Source: Rutidosis leptorrhynchoides
Taxonomy: Eukaryota > Streptophyta > Magnoliopsida > Asterales > Asteraceae
DNA: 64,000 bases
Assembly: GCF_046630445.1 (NCBI RefSeq)
Contig: NC_092340.1
Span: 36,602,001-36,666,000, forward strand
Direction: 5' to 3'
Shown: in pieces, positions 1 through 12,922 of the stretch
Numbering within the stretch: the first letter of the stretch is position 1
Layout: every line of letters starts with the position of its first letter
The notes under the pieces: model-generated
Database searches by the model: none
Seen by the model: only the letters and a program-made list of their open reading frames with translations
What the model was told of the DNA's origin: nothing
Made by a program: the position numbers and the translations under genes

Positions 1-119
1 TCTTTATTTAAGAAATGGAGGCGACATGTTTTGGTCAAACGTCATTTTAAAGACCTACGACCACGCAACGGGACCTAAGTAGTCGGCGCCGTCAATGACG
101 ATTTGGTCGGGTCGCTACA
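1..119 (+). mobile_element. Gypsy LTR fragment (right end), Tekay-like
   Basis: Read on the minus strand, this stretch begins with the same bases as the LTR edge at 501 (TGTAGCGACC) and stays alignable, with divergence, through the GACGGCG and GGTCGTA(A/G)GTCTTTA blocks. It is therefore the terminal part of an LTR related to, but clearly older than, the element at 501-9999, and lies in the opposite orientation. No primer-binding site follows base 119, so it is a 3' LTR or solo LTR end cut by the window edge. Confidence 0.7.
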
Positions 120-495
120 CATCTCAACTTTACACTATAACTTTCTCAACCATTTTCCCAATTATATCTAACAAGTTTAAGTCTGCGCAACCCAAAATTT
201 AAAAACTACTATTGTCTACTTGTATGTTCTTGACTAAGAATACTATTATCTGCTTGTATGTTCTTGACTAATAGTCGTTTGCACTCAACTACGGTGAAGT
301 TCATCCAGACGTATGAAAATGGCTCGACCAAAACACAACTGAACAATGATAACAATTGCATTTCCAACACCAAGTTGACATTCCATGTCGTACGTTACTT
401 ATACAACATAGATAACGGCTTTACCAATATTCCTGAAAACATCACAAAACATTATTTAATGATTAATAATTGTATATATTAGACATTGATATCTC
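120..495. other. Unannotated flank with a short direct repeat
   Basis: I recognise no gene here. A direct repeat of about 22 bases (core CTTGTATGTTCTTGACTA) occurs near 215-238 and 250-273. A 74-codon open frame at 258-482 shows no recognisable motif and is probably chance. Confidence 0.5.
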
Positions 496-500
496 GCTCC

Positions 501-2782
501 TGTAGCGACCCCGACAAATCGTCAAATGACGGCGTCGTCTACGTATGGTCCCATTACATGGTCGTAAGTCTTTATAACAAAGTTTGACCGAAAAGTATGT
601 CGCATTCATTTCATAAATAAGGGTGTTTCAAAGTTTACAAAAGTAGTTTCCATAACAAGTACATAACAATGTTTAAAGTTTGTATGAAACACGTGCGACA
701 CGATTAAAAGTAGTCAAAAGACGCTCCACGTATGCAAGTATACTCGACATCCAATGCAAGTATCAAATAGTATGAGCGGAAGCATGTATCACCTAAGTTC
801 AAGGACCTGAGAAAAACATAGAGAATCTGTCAACGAAAACGTTGGTGAAATCATAGGTTTAAACAAGTAAATGAGTAATAGTAAGTTGAACCACAAGATT
901 TGCAACATCGATAAAGCCATAGTACATTCTAAAAGTTAATATTCACGAGCACCCAATTATCAAAGCTTAACGTTCCGTCCGTTGAATACCCCATCAATTA
1001 GTGCTAGAACAACACTGTTCCCGAAAATATATTTCATTCGTAAACGGTAGCGAACCGTTTGAATGAGGGTTTGTCAAACCCATATGGCCATATAACATAA
1101 GTTCTCGCTTACACCATCTGATGTAATTAATGATAATCGGATTGAGGATTTTCGTTCTAAACTCGTATGTAGAATGTTTGTTTTCCCGTTCTTGTGTTCA
1201 CTTAGTTCAAAAGTATCGTTTATGTTTTCTCATCCCAAAAGTAAGTTTAAAAGAGTAAAAGTGGGACTATGATCTCACCTTGTATGCACGAACCAAAAAG
1301 TACTTCGACAAGTAACGTGTGTAAAGGACAATGCTAGTCTCGACCTAAACAAATAGGTTGTATCAATAACGATAGTCACGAAGGGTCAAAGTTGTTCAAT
1401 TAGTCCTATGGCTCGACACGACTCGATTATGTAGCATGTGAAGCAAATTGTCAAGTTTCATGCAAGATACAAGTATAAAAGTATGTTAGGAAGATTGCAT
1501 AATTAATTGGTTAAGTTTGACAAAAAGTCAAACTTGGTCGGGTCAAAGTCAACGAAAAAGTCAACATGTTCGGGTCGGGTCCCGGACAAATTTTCTATGC
1601 TAATTATTCATATACAAGTATATTAAAACAAGTTTCATGTGAATCGGAGGTCGGTAACTAGTCAAACATTTCGCGTGAATTGGGACCAAGAGGTCAGAAT
1701 CTGTCCAGCCTAATCTGCGCGCCGCGCGGGTAAGGTGCGCGCCGCGCGACCTGTAGTTCAGCTATTTTTCTGTTTTGCAAAACTATGCACGAGCCAAAAT
1801 CAATTTTAACACAAAACTTGACCCGCAAACACTTATAACGCCTATCATACATCGTTGGAAAGGTATTTTGACGAGGAATGCAACTAAACACATATCATCA
1901 ATCAAACTTGTACTTAAAACAACCAAAAACCGCAATTAATGTTCCATAATCAATGCATACAAGTCAAAATTGCGATTTAATGATTTGGCAACCAAATTAC
2001 ATGAACGATATGCCGTTTCGAAGGTAATTAAGCATACAACACAACCTAACACTTACAAGTAACATTAACAAGCATTTAATGCATCAAAATTTCAATTTAC
2101 TTCTATCAAACCCTAGCCCAAAATCACAAATTCAACAATCTTGCATATGAAACTAATCCATGTCAACCTACATACCAATTTGAAGCTAGTGATGTTAGGA
2201 ACACAATTAAAACATGAACTTTCATCATTCAACAACATATGAACACCTAAAACTCAAGATTAAGCAAGCATTCTTTCCATATGAACTAGTTACACCAAGA
2301 TAGCAAGAACAAGCATACAAATCACATAATTATACTAGACTTGAGCCATAGACACTAATTAACAACCTTTTAACTCAAAAATCTCAAGAACACATAAAAT
2401 TAGTGGTTTTAGAAAGTTACCCAAATTTGATGAGGTCGGTATGGAATCGAAGAGGAGATCACGAGGAGTTCAAATATGTAATTTGTTTGGCAAGATGACC
2501 GCTAGCTCGATTTTGGATGATGAATCTTTGTATGGAAGTTGAGAGAAAAGTTGAAGTGGTAAGAGTGAAAGAGATGAGATTGAATGGATGAGAATGAGGG
2601 TTGACTCTTTGACCTAGTCAAAAGTTTCAACCCTTGACAAGTTTGGTCCCTTAACTTTAAACCGGGTGCGGGAATTACCTATACGAGATAATTCAACGCA
2701 TATTAACGGGATGTGTTATAAACATATAACGGAACTTAAATAGTTAAACGGAAAAGTAAACGGAAAAAGGCGGGATGTTACA
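501..2782 (-). repeat. 3' LTR of the Tekay-like element
   Basis: It is almost identical over its full length to 7718-9999. It carries a pair of GC-rich near-palindromes (TGCGCGCCGCGCG) at 1716-1728 and 1736-1748 in otherwise AT-rich sequence. A purine-richer stretch (minus strand) just inside at 2783-2800 is the likely polypurine tract. Confidence 0.95.
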
Positions 2783-2817
2783 TTACCTACACCTTAAAAG
2801 AAATTTCGTCCCGAAAT

Positions 2818-5800
2818 TTAGGTAGGCGTAGTAGTCGTTGCTTCTTCCTCAGAATCTGACGTTTCTGGAACCGGAAATAGATGAGGGTGTTTCTTTCGCA
2901 TTTGATCTTCCCTTTCCCAAGTAAACTCGGGTCCTCTTTTGGCGTTCCATCGGACCTTAACAATCGGGATCCGGCTTTGTTTTAATTCCTTCTCGACGTA
3001 GTCCACGATTTCAACCGGTTCCTCCACAAAATGGAGTTTGTCATTAATAGTAAGTTCCTCGAGAGGGACGACGATATCGGGCTCGGCGAGACACTTCTTC
3101 AAGTTAGATACATGAAAAGTAGGATGGACGGAGCTTAGTTGAGGCGGAAGATCCAAACGATACGCAACGGTTCCAACACGTTCTAAGATTTCGAAAGGAC
3201 CAACGTACCGCGGATTTAGTTTCCCACGTTTTCCAAAACGGATGACACCTTTCCAAGGTGCGACTTTTAACATGACGCGGTCACCGACTTGAAATTCGAG
3301 GTCTTTGCGTCTTTTGTCGGTATAGCATTTTTGACGACTCCGGGCCGTCCGAAGCCTATCTCGGATTTGAAGAATCTTCTCGGTGGTTTCGTGAATGAGA
3401 TCGGGCCCGGAAATTTGCACGTCACCCACTTCGGCCCAACAAAGAGGAGAGCGACATTTTCGACCATATAACGCTTCAAAAGGTGCGGCCTTAATACTCG
3501 CGTGATAACTATTATTGTAAGAGAATTCTGCGAGAGGTAAGTGATTGTCCCAAGCTTTTCCAAAATCAACAACGCATGCTCGTAACATATCCTCTAAGGT
3601 TTGTATTGTACGTTCACTTTGCCCATCGGTTTGGGGATGATATGCGGTGCTCATGTCCAAACGCGTTCCCAACGCTTCTTGTAAAGTACGCCAAAATCTA
3701 GAAACGAAACGACCATCTCGGTCGGAGATAATCGATAAAGGTACACCGTGTCGGGCTACAATCTCCTTAATGTATAGTCGTGCAAGTTTCTCCATTTTGT
3801 CGGTCTCTTTCATGGCGAGAAAGTGCGCGGATTTGGTGAGGCGATCGACAATGACCCAAATAGTATCATAACCGCCTGACGTTTTTGGTAGTTTGGTGAT
3901 AAAATCCATCGTGATCCTTTCCCACTTCCATTGCGGGATCTCGGGTTGTTGAAGTAACCCGGACGGTCTTTGGTGTTCGGCTTTGACTTTAGCGCAAGTC
4001 AAACATTTGGCAACGTAAGTAGCGACTTCCTTTTTGATGTTCGGCCACCAATATCGTTCTTTAAGGTCGTGGTACATCTTATTGGCGCCGGGATGAATCG
4101 AGTATCGCGATTTGTGGGCTTCGTCTAGGATGAGGTTTCGTAAGTCGCCATATCTAGGCACCCAAATTCTTCCGGCGTAATATCGAAGTCCGGTCTCCTT
4201 AACTTCGAATCGGGAGACGAGAATGTTTAAAAGTTCGCGTGCGATGTTGTTGTCTTTAAGAGCCTCCTCTTGGGCTACACGAATTTGGCTATTAAGGTTG
4301 GAGTGAATGGTGATGTTTAAAGCTCGGACACGAAGAGGCACCGCTCTTTCCTTTCGACTTAAGGCATCGGCCACTACATTTGCCTTTCCGGGGTGATAAC
4401 GAAGCTCGCAATTATAATCGTTCAAGGTCTCAATCCACCTTCGTTGTCTCATGTTTAGTTGCTTTTGATCGAAGATATGTTGGAGACTTTTGTGATCGGT
4501 AAAGATGGTACTTTTGGTACCAAGAAGATGATGTCTCCATAACTTAAGTGCAAAGATGACGGCACCGAGTTCAAGATCATGTGTCGTGTAGTTTCGTTCG
4601 TGGACTTTGAGTTGTCGAGAGGCATAAGCAATGACTTTCTTTCGTTGCATTAATACGCATCCATAACCGTTTTTCGAGGCATCACAATATACAACAAAAT
4701 CATCATTGCCTTCGGGAAGTGACAAGATAGGAGCGGTGGTTAGCTTAGTTTTCAAGATTTGAAAAGCGGTTTCTTGTTCGGATGTCCAAACGAATTTTCG
4801 TTCCTTGTGAGTTAACGCGGTTAAAGGGCGAGCGATTAAGGAGAAATCCTTGATGAATTTACGATAGTATCCGGCGAGACCCAAGAATTGACGAATTTGA
4901 GTAGGAGTAGTAGGAGTCTCCCATTTACTAATGGCTTCGATTTTCGCGGGATCGACTTTAATGCCTTGATCACTTACAACATGACCGAGGAATTGAACTT
5001 CCTTCAACCAAAATTCACACTTGGAGAACTTGGCATAGAGTTGTTCTTTTCTCAAGAGTTCAAGCACGAGTCGGAGATGTTCTTTGTGTTCCTCTTCGTT
5101 TTTAGAATAGATCAAAATATCATCGATGAACACGATAACGAATTTGTCGAGGTAAGGTTTGCACACGCGGTTCATGAGATCCATGAACACCGCCGGTGCG
5201 TTAGTGAGACCGAAAGGCATGACAAGAAACTCGTAACTACCGTAACGAGTCCGAAAAGCGGTTTTGGAGACATCTTCCCCCTTAACCCTTAGTTGATGAT
5301 AACCCGAACGGAGATCGATTTTTGAATATACACGAGAACCTTGTAGTTGATCAAAGAGGTCATCGATGCGAGGAAGAGGATATCAGTTCTTAACCGTCAA
5401 TTTGTTTAGTTCACGATAATCAATGCACATTCGTAGGGATCCGTCTTTCTTCTTGACGAACAAAATCGGAGCGCCCCATGGTGAATGGCTAGGTTGAATG
5501 AAACCACGGTCAAGTAACTCTTGGATTTGACTTTGTAATTCTTGTAATTCGGATGGAGCGAGTCTATACGGTGCACGCGCTACGGGTGCGGCTCCTGGAA
5601 TAAGATCGATTTGAAATTCAACCGGTCGATGAGGTGGAAGACCCGGTAATTCGTCGGGAAATACATCGGAAAAGTCACTAACAATTGGCACATCTTCGAT
5701 ACGCTTTTCGTCGGCCTCGACTTTCTTAACGTGAGCAAGAATCGCGAAACAACCCTTGCGAAGTAGCTTTCGAACTTTAAGGCACGAAACGAGATTGAGT

Positions 5801-7293
5801 CCGGTGCAATTTTTGTCGCCATAGACAATCAATGGTTCACCATTCTCGATAGGAATTCGAATTGCGTGAAGATCGCAAAGAATGTGAGATTTATTTTTGA
5901 CCATCCAATTCATACCGATTATTACATCAAAACTCCCTAATTCCATGGGTATCAAGTCAATTTCAAATTCCTTACCCAAAATGTTCAAAGTACACCCCCG
6001 GTAATATTTGTCGGCACTTAAGAGTTTTCCGTCGGCCACTTCGATAGAATAAGTAGTATCTAAGGGGTGTGGTGGAGTGCATAGAGTAGGAGCCAAAGTC
6101 TTAGACACAAAACATTTATCGGCACCCGAATCGAATAAGCAAGTAACATAGGTGTTGTTGAGAAGAAACGTACCCGTGACTAGTTCATTGTCATCTCGGG
6201 CTTCCTCGGTGTTGATGTTAAAGGCTCGGCCTCGGTTGTTGGGGTTGGTTTTCTTTTTCGGGCATTCGTTCTTATAATGGCCCGTTTGGCCACATTCGTA
6301 ACAAGTGACCGTTTTTGGAGGATTGGGCCCCTTTCGAGCGACGGGGGCGGTGCTTGTGCAATTGTTGGCCCTATGACCAACTCCTTGGCAACGGTGACAA
6401 ATTAGCTTGTTACATTCGCCGTAATGATGTTTGTGGCACTTGTTGCACAAAGGTAAGTTTCCGACATAACCCTTCTTGCCGTCGTTGTTGAAGGGCTTTT
6501 TGGTGAAGGTGTTGTTGTTGTAGTTAGTTGATGGAGTGGCTTCCCATTTCCTTTTGTTGCCACCCGACTTGTCCTCGGCCTTAGGAGCCGGTACTACGAT
6601 TTCGTCAACCGTTTCGATTAATTGGCGAGCCATGTTCATAGCGGCTTGATGAGTAGTGGGTTTGGATGACATCACCCCTTGTTTGATGCTTTTTGGAAGA
6701 CCGAGCATGTAGAGCTCAATCCTTTGAGATTCGGGGTTAACAAGATTAGGACACATTAAGGATAGTTCGGCGAAGCGTTGATTATAAGCCTTAAGATCGT
6801 TTCCGACCGCTTTCAAAGCTCTTAGTTCTTCCTCTAGCTTTCGGGTTTCTTCGCGCGGAAAGTATTCGACAATCATCTTTTCCTTCAAATCGGCCCAAGA
6901 GAGGGCATGAGCTTCATCGGTACCCACCGATTGAACATAGGTGTTCCACCAAGTGTGAGCAACACCGGAGAACGTGTGGGTGGAGTATTTGACCTTGTCT
7001 TGATCCCGACAACCGCTTATGCTAAAGACGGCCTCGTTTTGTTCAAACCAACGAGTAAGCACAACCGGTCCACCGGTTCCATCATAAGTGTGAGGTTTGC
7101 ACCCCATGAAAGCTTTGTAGGAGCATCCCTCGTTTGAGTTACCGGCCCCATTGTTGTTGTTGTTGTTGTGGTTGTTGTTATTGTTATTGTTGTTGGAAGA
7201 GTGACCGGCCATGGCCGCATCTACGGCGGTAGCTATCATCCGTTCGAGAGCTTGTTCGGGAGTTTCATTGCGGCGTACACGACGAGGAGCCAT
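2818..7293 (-). mobile_element. gag-pol coding block of the Tekay-like element
   Basis: The gag part starts at 7293 with an Asn-rich stretch near residues 34-49, followed by the capsid-like core. Three CCHC-type knuckles follow, including [14 protein letters not shown] near 6300. The protease has the active-site motif DSGAD near 6125. Reverse transcriptase carries FIDDILIYS near 5115, and RNase H begins at [10 protein letters not shown] near 4685. Integrase shows the HHCC zinc region (about 4115-3985) and a D,D,E core with [10 protein letters not shown]. The C-terminus has a chromodomain-like segment ([20 protein letters not shown]) near 3010-2870. The block is almost whole, with about one break. 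Closely similar protein is encoded at the right edge of the window. Confidence 0.9.
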
Positions 7294-7703
7294 TGTTCCT
7301 TCAAAACAAAAGAATACCGTTGGTTAGTATTCTAAATAATACTAACCGCGATATGGAATAAAGATAAAGAGAAAATTATCCTTGACTCGCCTTAGATTCT
7401 TTATGGCATAATGTCGGTATGTTCATATGAGTCACCGTAATATAATTTCCGGGAATTATATTACCCTAATTCATATGTGCATTCGACATTACATCATATA
7501 GTCAAGGTGGCGTGTCAATTAAATTATACAACGCAAGATTTAGATAGAATAAGAGTAGATATGAGTAAGAGAGTTCGAGTATAAATGCACAAATTGTCAG
7601 GTAATTCCTATGTCAAGTCTATATGCCGGTTGTAGTCTAGACTCACCAATGTACCCTATGACTCGGGGTTGACACCAATGAACTCTAAATCCCTACAACC
7701 AAA

Positions 7704-7715
7704 GCTCTGATACCA
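7704..7715 (-). other. Primer-binding site, tRNA-iMet type
   Basis: The minus strand reads TGGTATCAGAGC beginning two bases inside the 5' LTR edge. This is the usual initiator-Met tRNA primer match of plant Gypsy and many Copia elements, and it fixes the element orientation as minus. Confidence 0.9.
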
Positions 7716-7717
7716 CT

Positions 7718-9999
7718 TGTAGCGACCCCGACAAATCGTCAAATGACGGCGTCGTCTACGTATGGTCCCATTACATGGTCGTAAGTCTTTATAACAAAGT
7801 TTGACCGAAAAGTATGTCGCATTCATTTCATAAATAAGGGTGTTTCAAAGTTTACAAAAGTAGTTTCCATAACAAGTACATAACAATGTTTAAAGTTTGT
7901 ATGAAACACGTGCGACACGATTAAAAGTAGTCAAAAGACGCTCCACGTATGCAAGTATACTCGACATCCAATGTAAGTATCAAATAGTATGAGCGGAAGC
8001 ATGTATCACCTAAGTTCAAGGACCTGAGAAAAACATAGAGAATCTGTCAACGAAAACGTTGGTGAAATCATAGGTTTAAACAAGTAAATGAGTAATAGTA
8101 AGTTGAACCACAAGATTTGCAACATCGATAAAGCCATAGTACATTCTAAAAGTTAATATTCACGAGCACCCAATTATCAAAGCTTAACGTTCCGTCCGTT
8201 GAATACCCCATCAATTAGTGCTAGAACAACACTGTTCCCGAAAATATATTTCATTCGTAAACGGTAGCGAACCGTTTGAATGAGGGTTTGTCAAACCCAT
8301 ATGGCCATATAACATAAGTTCTCACTTACACCATCTGATGTAATTAATGATAATCGGATTGAGGATTTTCGTTCTAAACTCGTATGTAGAATGTTTGTTT
8401 TCCCGTTCTTGTGTTCACTTAGTTCAAAAGTATCGTTTATGTTTTCTCATCCCAAAAGTAAGTTTAAAAGAGTAAAAGTGGGACTATGATCTCACCTTGT
8501 ATGCACGAACCAAAAAGTACTTCGACAAGTAACGTGTGTAAAGGACAATGCTAGTCTCGACCTAAACAAATAGGTTGTATCAATAACGATAGTCACGAAG
8601 GGTCAAAGTTGTTCAATTAGTCCTATGGCTCGACACGACTCGATTATGTAGCATGTGAAGCAAATTGTCAAGTTTCATGCAAGATACAAGTATAAAAGTA
8701 TGTTAGGAAGATTGCATAATTAATTGGTTAAGTTTGACAAAAAGTCAAACTTGGTCGGGTCAAAGTCAACAAAAAAGTCAACATGTTCGGGTCGGGTCCC
8801 GGACAAATTTTCTATGCTAATTATTCATATACAAGTATATTAAAACAAGTTTCATGTGAATCGGAGGTCGGTAACTAGTCAAACATTTCGCGTGAATTGG
8901 GACCAAGAGGTCAGAATCTGTCCAGCCTAATCTGCGCGCCGCGCGGGTAAGGTGCGCGCCGCGCGACCTGTAGTTCAGCTATTTTTCTGTTTTGCAAAAC
9001 TATGCACGAGCCAAAATCAATTTTAACACAAAACTTGACCCGCAAACACTTATAACGCCTATCATACATCGTTGGAAAGGTATTTTGACGAGGAATGCAA
9101 CTAAACACATATCATCAATCAAACTTGTACTTAAAACAACCAAAAACCGCAATTAATGTTCCATAATCAATGCATACAAGTCAAAATTGCGATTTAATGA
9201 TTTGGCAACCAAATTACATGAACGATATGCCGTTTCGAAGGTAATTAAGCATACAACACAACCTAACACTTACAAGTAACATTAACAAGCATTTAATGCA
9301 TCAAAATTTCAATTTACTTCTATCAAACCCTAGCCCAAAATCACAAATTCAACAATCTTGCATATGAAACTAATCCATGTCAACCTACATACCAATTTGA
9401 AGCTAGTGATGTTAGGAACACAATTAAAACATGAACTTTCATCATTCAACAACATATGAACACCTAAAACTCAAGATTAAGCAAGCATTCTTTCCATATG
9501 AACTAGTTACACCAAGATAGCAAGAACAAGCATACAAATCACATAATTATACTAGACTTGAGCCATAGACACTAATTAACAACCTTTTAACTCAAAAATC
9601 TCAAGAACACATAAAATTAGTGGTTTTAGAAAGTTACCCAAATTTGATGAGGTCGGTATGGAATCGAAGAGGAGATCACGAGGAGTTCAAATATGTAATT
9701 TGTTTGGCAAGATGACCGCTAGCTCGATTTTGGATTATGAATCTTTGTATGGAAGTTGAGAGAAAAGTTGAAGTGGTAAGAGTGAAAGAGATGAGATTGA
9801 ATGGATGAGAATGAGGGTTGACTCTTTGACCTAGTCAAAAGTTTCAACCCTTGACAAGTTTGGTCCCTTAACTTTAAACCGGGTGCGGGAATTACCTATA
9901 CGAGATAATTCAACGCATATTAACGGGATGTGTTATAAACATATAACGGAACTTAAATAGTTAAACGGAAAAGTAAACGGAAAAAGGCGGGATGTTACA
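7718..9999 (-). repeat. 5' LTR of the Tekay-like element
   Basis: It is the same length as 501-2782 with only about four differences seen by eye. The GC-rich near-palindrome pair recurs at 8933-8945 and 8953-8965. Between this LTR and gag (7294-7717) lies an untranslated leader without other recognised features. Confidence 0.95.
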
Positions 10000-10033
10000 G
10001 CTCCAGCATACAACTACCAATTTAGGGAAACAT

Positions 10034-10541
10034 TCATCTTAATAAGAATGACATCCTAAAAAATCTTACAAAAACAAAACCAAAAACCTGCCTAAAATTC
10101 GGAAGTAACATAGCATTGCATAGATAATATATACACTTGCGGAGAGAAAGATGCTTACAGTAGTGCACGATCTTCACGAAGATTGTTGTTAACTTCAATG
10201 TTTTTTTAATCCGGGTAAGAGCTGCATAACCAACCAAGAAGTCACACCTGGGGTAACACCTAGTTCCATAATGGTCACCACATAAAGGTTATGCACCCGT
10301 TGTTGAATGTATATATGACATGTATTTCTTTTTTACATACTTACGTCACCTTCTTGATGGACAAAAAAGCAGCAGTGTATAAGACTTTTATCTTTGATAA
10401 TTCACCAACGAAATGTTCCATTCTTGTGTACCACTGACCAATTATGGTGTGCTTAACCATATCCTTACCTGACTTCAGATAATGAATAGGTCTCAACACT
10501 TCAAACACGTCAAGATCAACCTGATTTGGCTTGGAATTCAT
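10034..10541 (-). pseudogene. Possible remnant of a small spliced host gene
   Basis: This is a weak call. On the minus strand a 66-codon frame starts at 10541 and runs into a good splice-donor consensus (GTAAGTATG) near 10345. A second frame covers 10237-10034. I do not recognise the protein and see no domain. The Tekay-like element inserted directly beyond the right-hand flank here, so an original gene could have extended into what is now 1-500. It could equally be chance open frame. Confidence 0.2.
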
Positions 10542-10598
10542 GATGCAATATCACAAACGGTCAACAACGCCAAAAAGACGGTCAACAATGGCCGAGAC

Positions 10599-10793
10599 GG
10601 GGTCGAGACGGATGGTGACCAACGTTGACTTTTTAAATAAATTTTTAAAAATAAACATTTTAAACTTAAATATTTCAAATTAAAGACAAATATATATATT
10701 TACTTTGAAATATATATATATATATATGTTTGAAATGTTTATTTTTGAAATTTATTTAAAAAGTAAATGTTGGTCAACATTCGTCTCGACCCC
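10599..10793. repeat. Foldback inverted repeat (MITE-like)
   Basis: The left arm from 10599 (GGGGTCGAGACG, then GACTTTTTAAATAAATTT) is matched in reverse complement by the right arm ending at 10793. The arms are about 65-90 bp with some mismatches, around an AT-rich centre containing (TA)n. The outer motif GAGACGGGGTCGAGACGG recurs in inverted form further right, near 10830-10845, so the full element may be larger. No coding capacity is visible. It could be a MITE or a hairpin-forming remnant of one. Confidence 0.65.
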
Positions 10794-11882
10794 TTTTTTT
10801 CGTTGCGACGTTTTAAGGTATCTACCGTCTCGACCCCGTCTCGCGTCTTTTTCATCTTTGCTCATAAGTAATGAGAAGTTAAGTAATGAGATACATAAGT
10901 TATTGATTTATAATACAAAAACTTGATACATAAGTTATTTCTCATTACAAAGAATCGGATTATTTCTCATTAGTTGTATATAAACATACACATAAGGTAC
11001 TTCTCATTAGTTGAACTTTTCTATCAATATGTATCATTAATTGTTCAAATGATGTTTGCATAATAAATTGACAAATCTAATGCATACACAATATAAACCA
11101 TGGCAGGGTTATTCTTCAAACATAAGATACACATTTTAACAAAAAATTGAATTGCATCATAACATCATGTAACATACACACTAACATTAAAAATCACATA
11201 CCACAATCAGAGAAAGGCAATAGAAGAATAAATGTGTACCTATGATCTTTATTTATGTTCTTGGTTAATAAAAGCAATAGTAGAATCAAAACGTTGCTGA
11301 AATAATCTCCTGCCAAAATAACATATACCAACCAAGATAAGTGTATAAAAAACATATAATTTAAAGGAAAATGAAGAAGATTGATGAGGAAGTCTTTTAA
11401 GTCAACTCATACAAGAAGTACTCATTTTGACCCATACCATATATACATAATTCACATGACTAAAAAATGGATAACCAACATGATTATTTATTAGAAATCA
11501 CATCACTATAGTAAACTGAAATCCTTGATTCAAATTTACCACAATATATAAATAAACTAACCTTAACTGACGGATTAGCAAGAACAACTTGTTGGAAGAC
11601 GATGGAAACAAATCGACGAACAAATACCTAAACATCACTTACACAATCACCGATAGAAGCTATGAAAGATGGGCTCGAGAAAGCACGAACAACCTTTTGG
11701 AAGATGAAGAATCCACAGCACATCATCAATGGAACAAACAAATCAAACATAAATATATGATCAAAAAGAAAATAAAATTTAGACCATACACCAATTATTT
11801 CATACCCGATTTAAGATACGGTGGATGTGAGAAGACTTGATTTGCTATGAAGAACTCGAAAAAATTGCAGAGGAAAAGAAGA

Positions 11883-11919
<37 letters not shown>

Positions 11920-12179
11920 CGGTTTAAGGTTGCTTGCCCTAATATAAAGCTAGATTGGTTGTTTCCCCAATTTTAGCAGTACGGTTTTCTTAATTCAAGG
12001 GCACTCGTGTAATTATAAACCCCAACTGCCGCATCAAAAGTTAAATGATGTCATTTGCATTTTGAATGGCTGGGATTGGATATATAGAAAGTCATCTAAA
12101 GGTTCATTCTTTGACAAGTGTCATTTTAGGCAAAAAAAAATGTCATCATAATAGTTTTCTAATTAAGGATAAGAGAGAT
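10794..12179. other. AT-rich intergenic DNA with a (GT)n microsatellite
   Basis: No gene recognised. A (GT)n run of about 16 units lies at 11886-11918. The motif GATACATAAGTTATT is repeated directly near 10890 and 10925. An 83-codon frame at 11589-11840 contains two similar segments (TTGGAAGA(C/T)GA) but no domain I know. Confidence 0.5.
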
Positions 12180-12817
12180 ATCTAAAAGGCAAAGGCCAAA
12201 TGAATAGTACTATTCTTTTTTTCACTTTTCGCAAACTTAATCCCCCAACTTTTATTAAAATACAAATCGCACCCCCACTTTATACTCTTATTAAAATACA
12301 AATCGCACCCCCACTTTATACGTATATTTTTTCCCAACTTTTATTAAAATACAAATCGCACCCCCACTTTATACTCTTATTGAAATACAAATCGCACCCC
12401 CACTTTATACGTATATTTTTTCCCAAATTTCACAAACTTAACCCCCTAACTTTTATTAAAATACAAATCGAACCCCCACTTTACTAACTTTTTTTTTTTT
12501 ACTAATATTCAATTTTCACAAACTTAACCCCCTAACTTTTATTAAAATAGAAATCGAACTCCCACTTTATACGTATATTTTTTTCAAATTTCACAAACTT
12601 AACCCCCTAACTTTTATTAAAATACAAATCGAACCCCCACTTTACTAACTTTTTTTTAAATAAAACCCGAACGCTAAAAGAAACAACTTTCACAAAAGGA
12701 ACAACCCTTCAATGTTAGATGTCGAAAAAAACTCTTTTTTACAAAATAGATCAAGACTTTTTTTTAACTCGCATTCAAAACGGAGCCCCCGACGCGAAGC
12801 GAGGGCTCCACAACTAG
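12180..12817 (+). mobile_element. Probable non-autonomous Helitron
   Basis: The 3' end is characteristic: a GC-rich hairpin (12783-12808, arms GAGCCC/GGGCTC) is followed five bases later by CTAG at 12814-12817 and then T, as expected for a Helitron 3' terminus (CTRR, insertion before T). The body holds several tandem copies of an AT-rich unit with the cores TTTTATTAAAATACAAATCG and CCCCCACTTTA (about 12235-12640). The 5' end is uncertain; a TC near 12180 is the best guess. No Rep/helicase is present, so it would depend on another copy. Confidence 0.65.
12235..12640 (+). repeat. Tandem repeats inside the Helitron
   Basis: About six to seven imperfect copies of a unit built from ACTTTTATTAAAATACAAATC plus a C-run and CTTTA are present, some with a trailing CGTATATTTTTT. 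A 95-codon frame across it is a product of the repeat and not a gene. Confidence 0.8.
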
Positions 12818-12922
12818 TTATAATTATTTAACATTTCGTAACTACACTTGCTTATAGTTGATATAGCCAGAGGCGGATTATAGGGAGACGACTGAGCCAA
12901 GTCCCTCTCAAAAATTTATTTG

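Larger units (their letters stand above)
501..9999 (-). mobile_element. Near-complete Ty3/Gypsy chromovirus (Tekay-like)
   Basis: Two LTRs of equal length (2,282 bp) bound the element, each with TG...CA ends in the element sense, and a perfect 5-bp target duplication GCTCC lies at 496-500 and 10000-10004. It reads on the minus strand: 5' LTR 7718-9999, primer site next to it, gag-pol 7293 to 2818, 3' LTR 501-2782. The domain order protease, reverse transcriptase, RNase H, integrase, then a C-terminal chromodomain identifies a chromovirus. The long LTRs fit the Tekay clade. I counted about four differences between the LTRs by eye, so the insertion is very young, well under 0.2 My at usual plant rates. 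The coding region looks nearly whole, with about one break. Confidence 0.93.
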
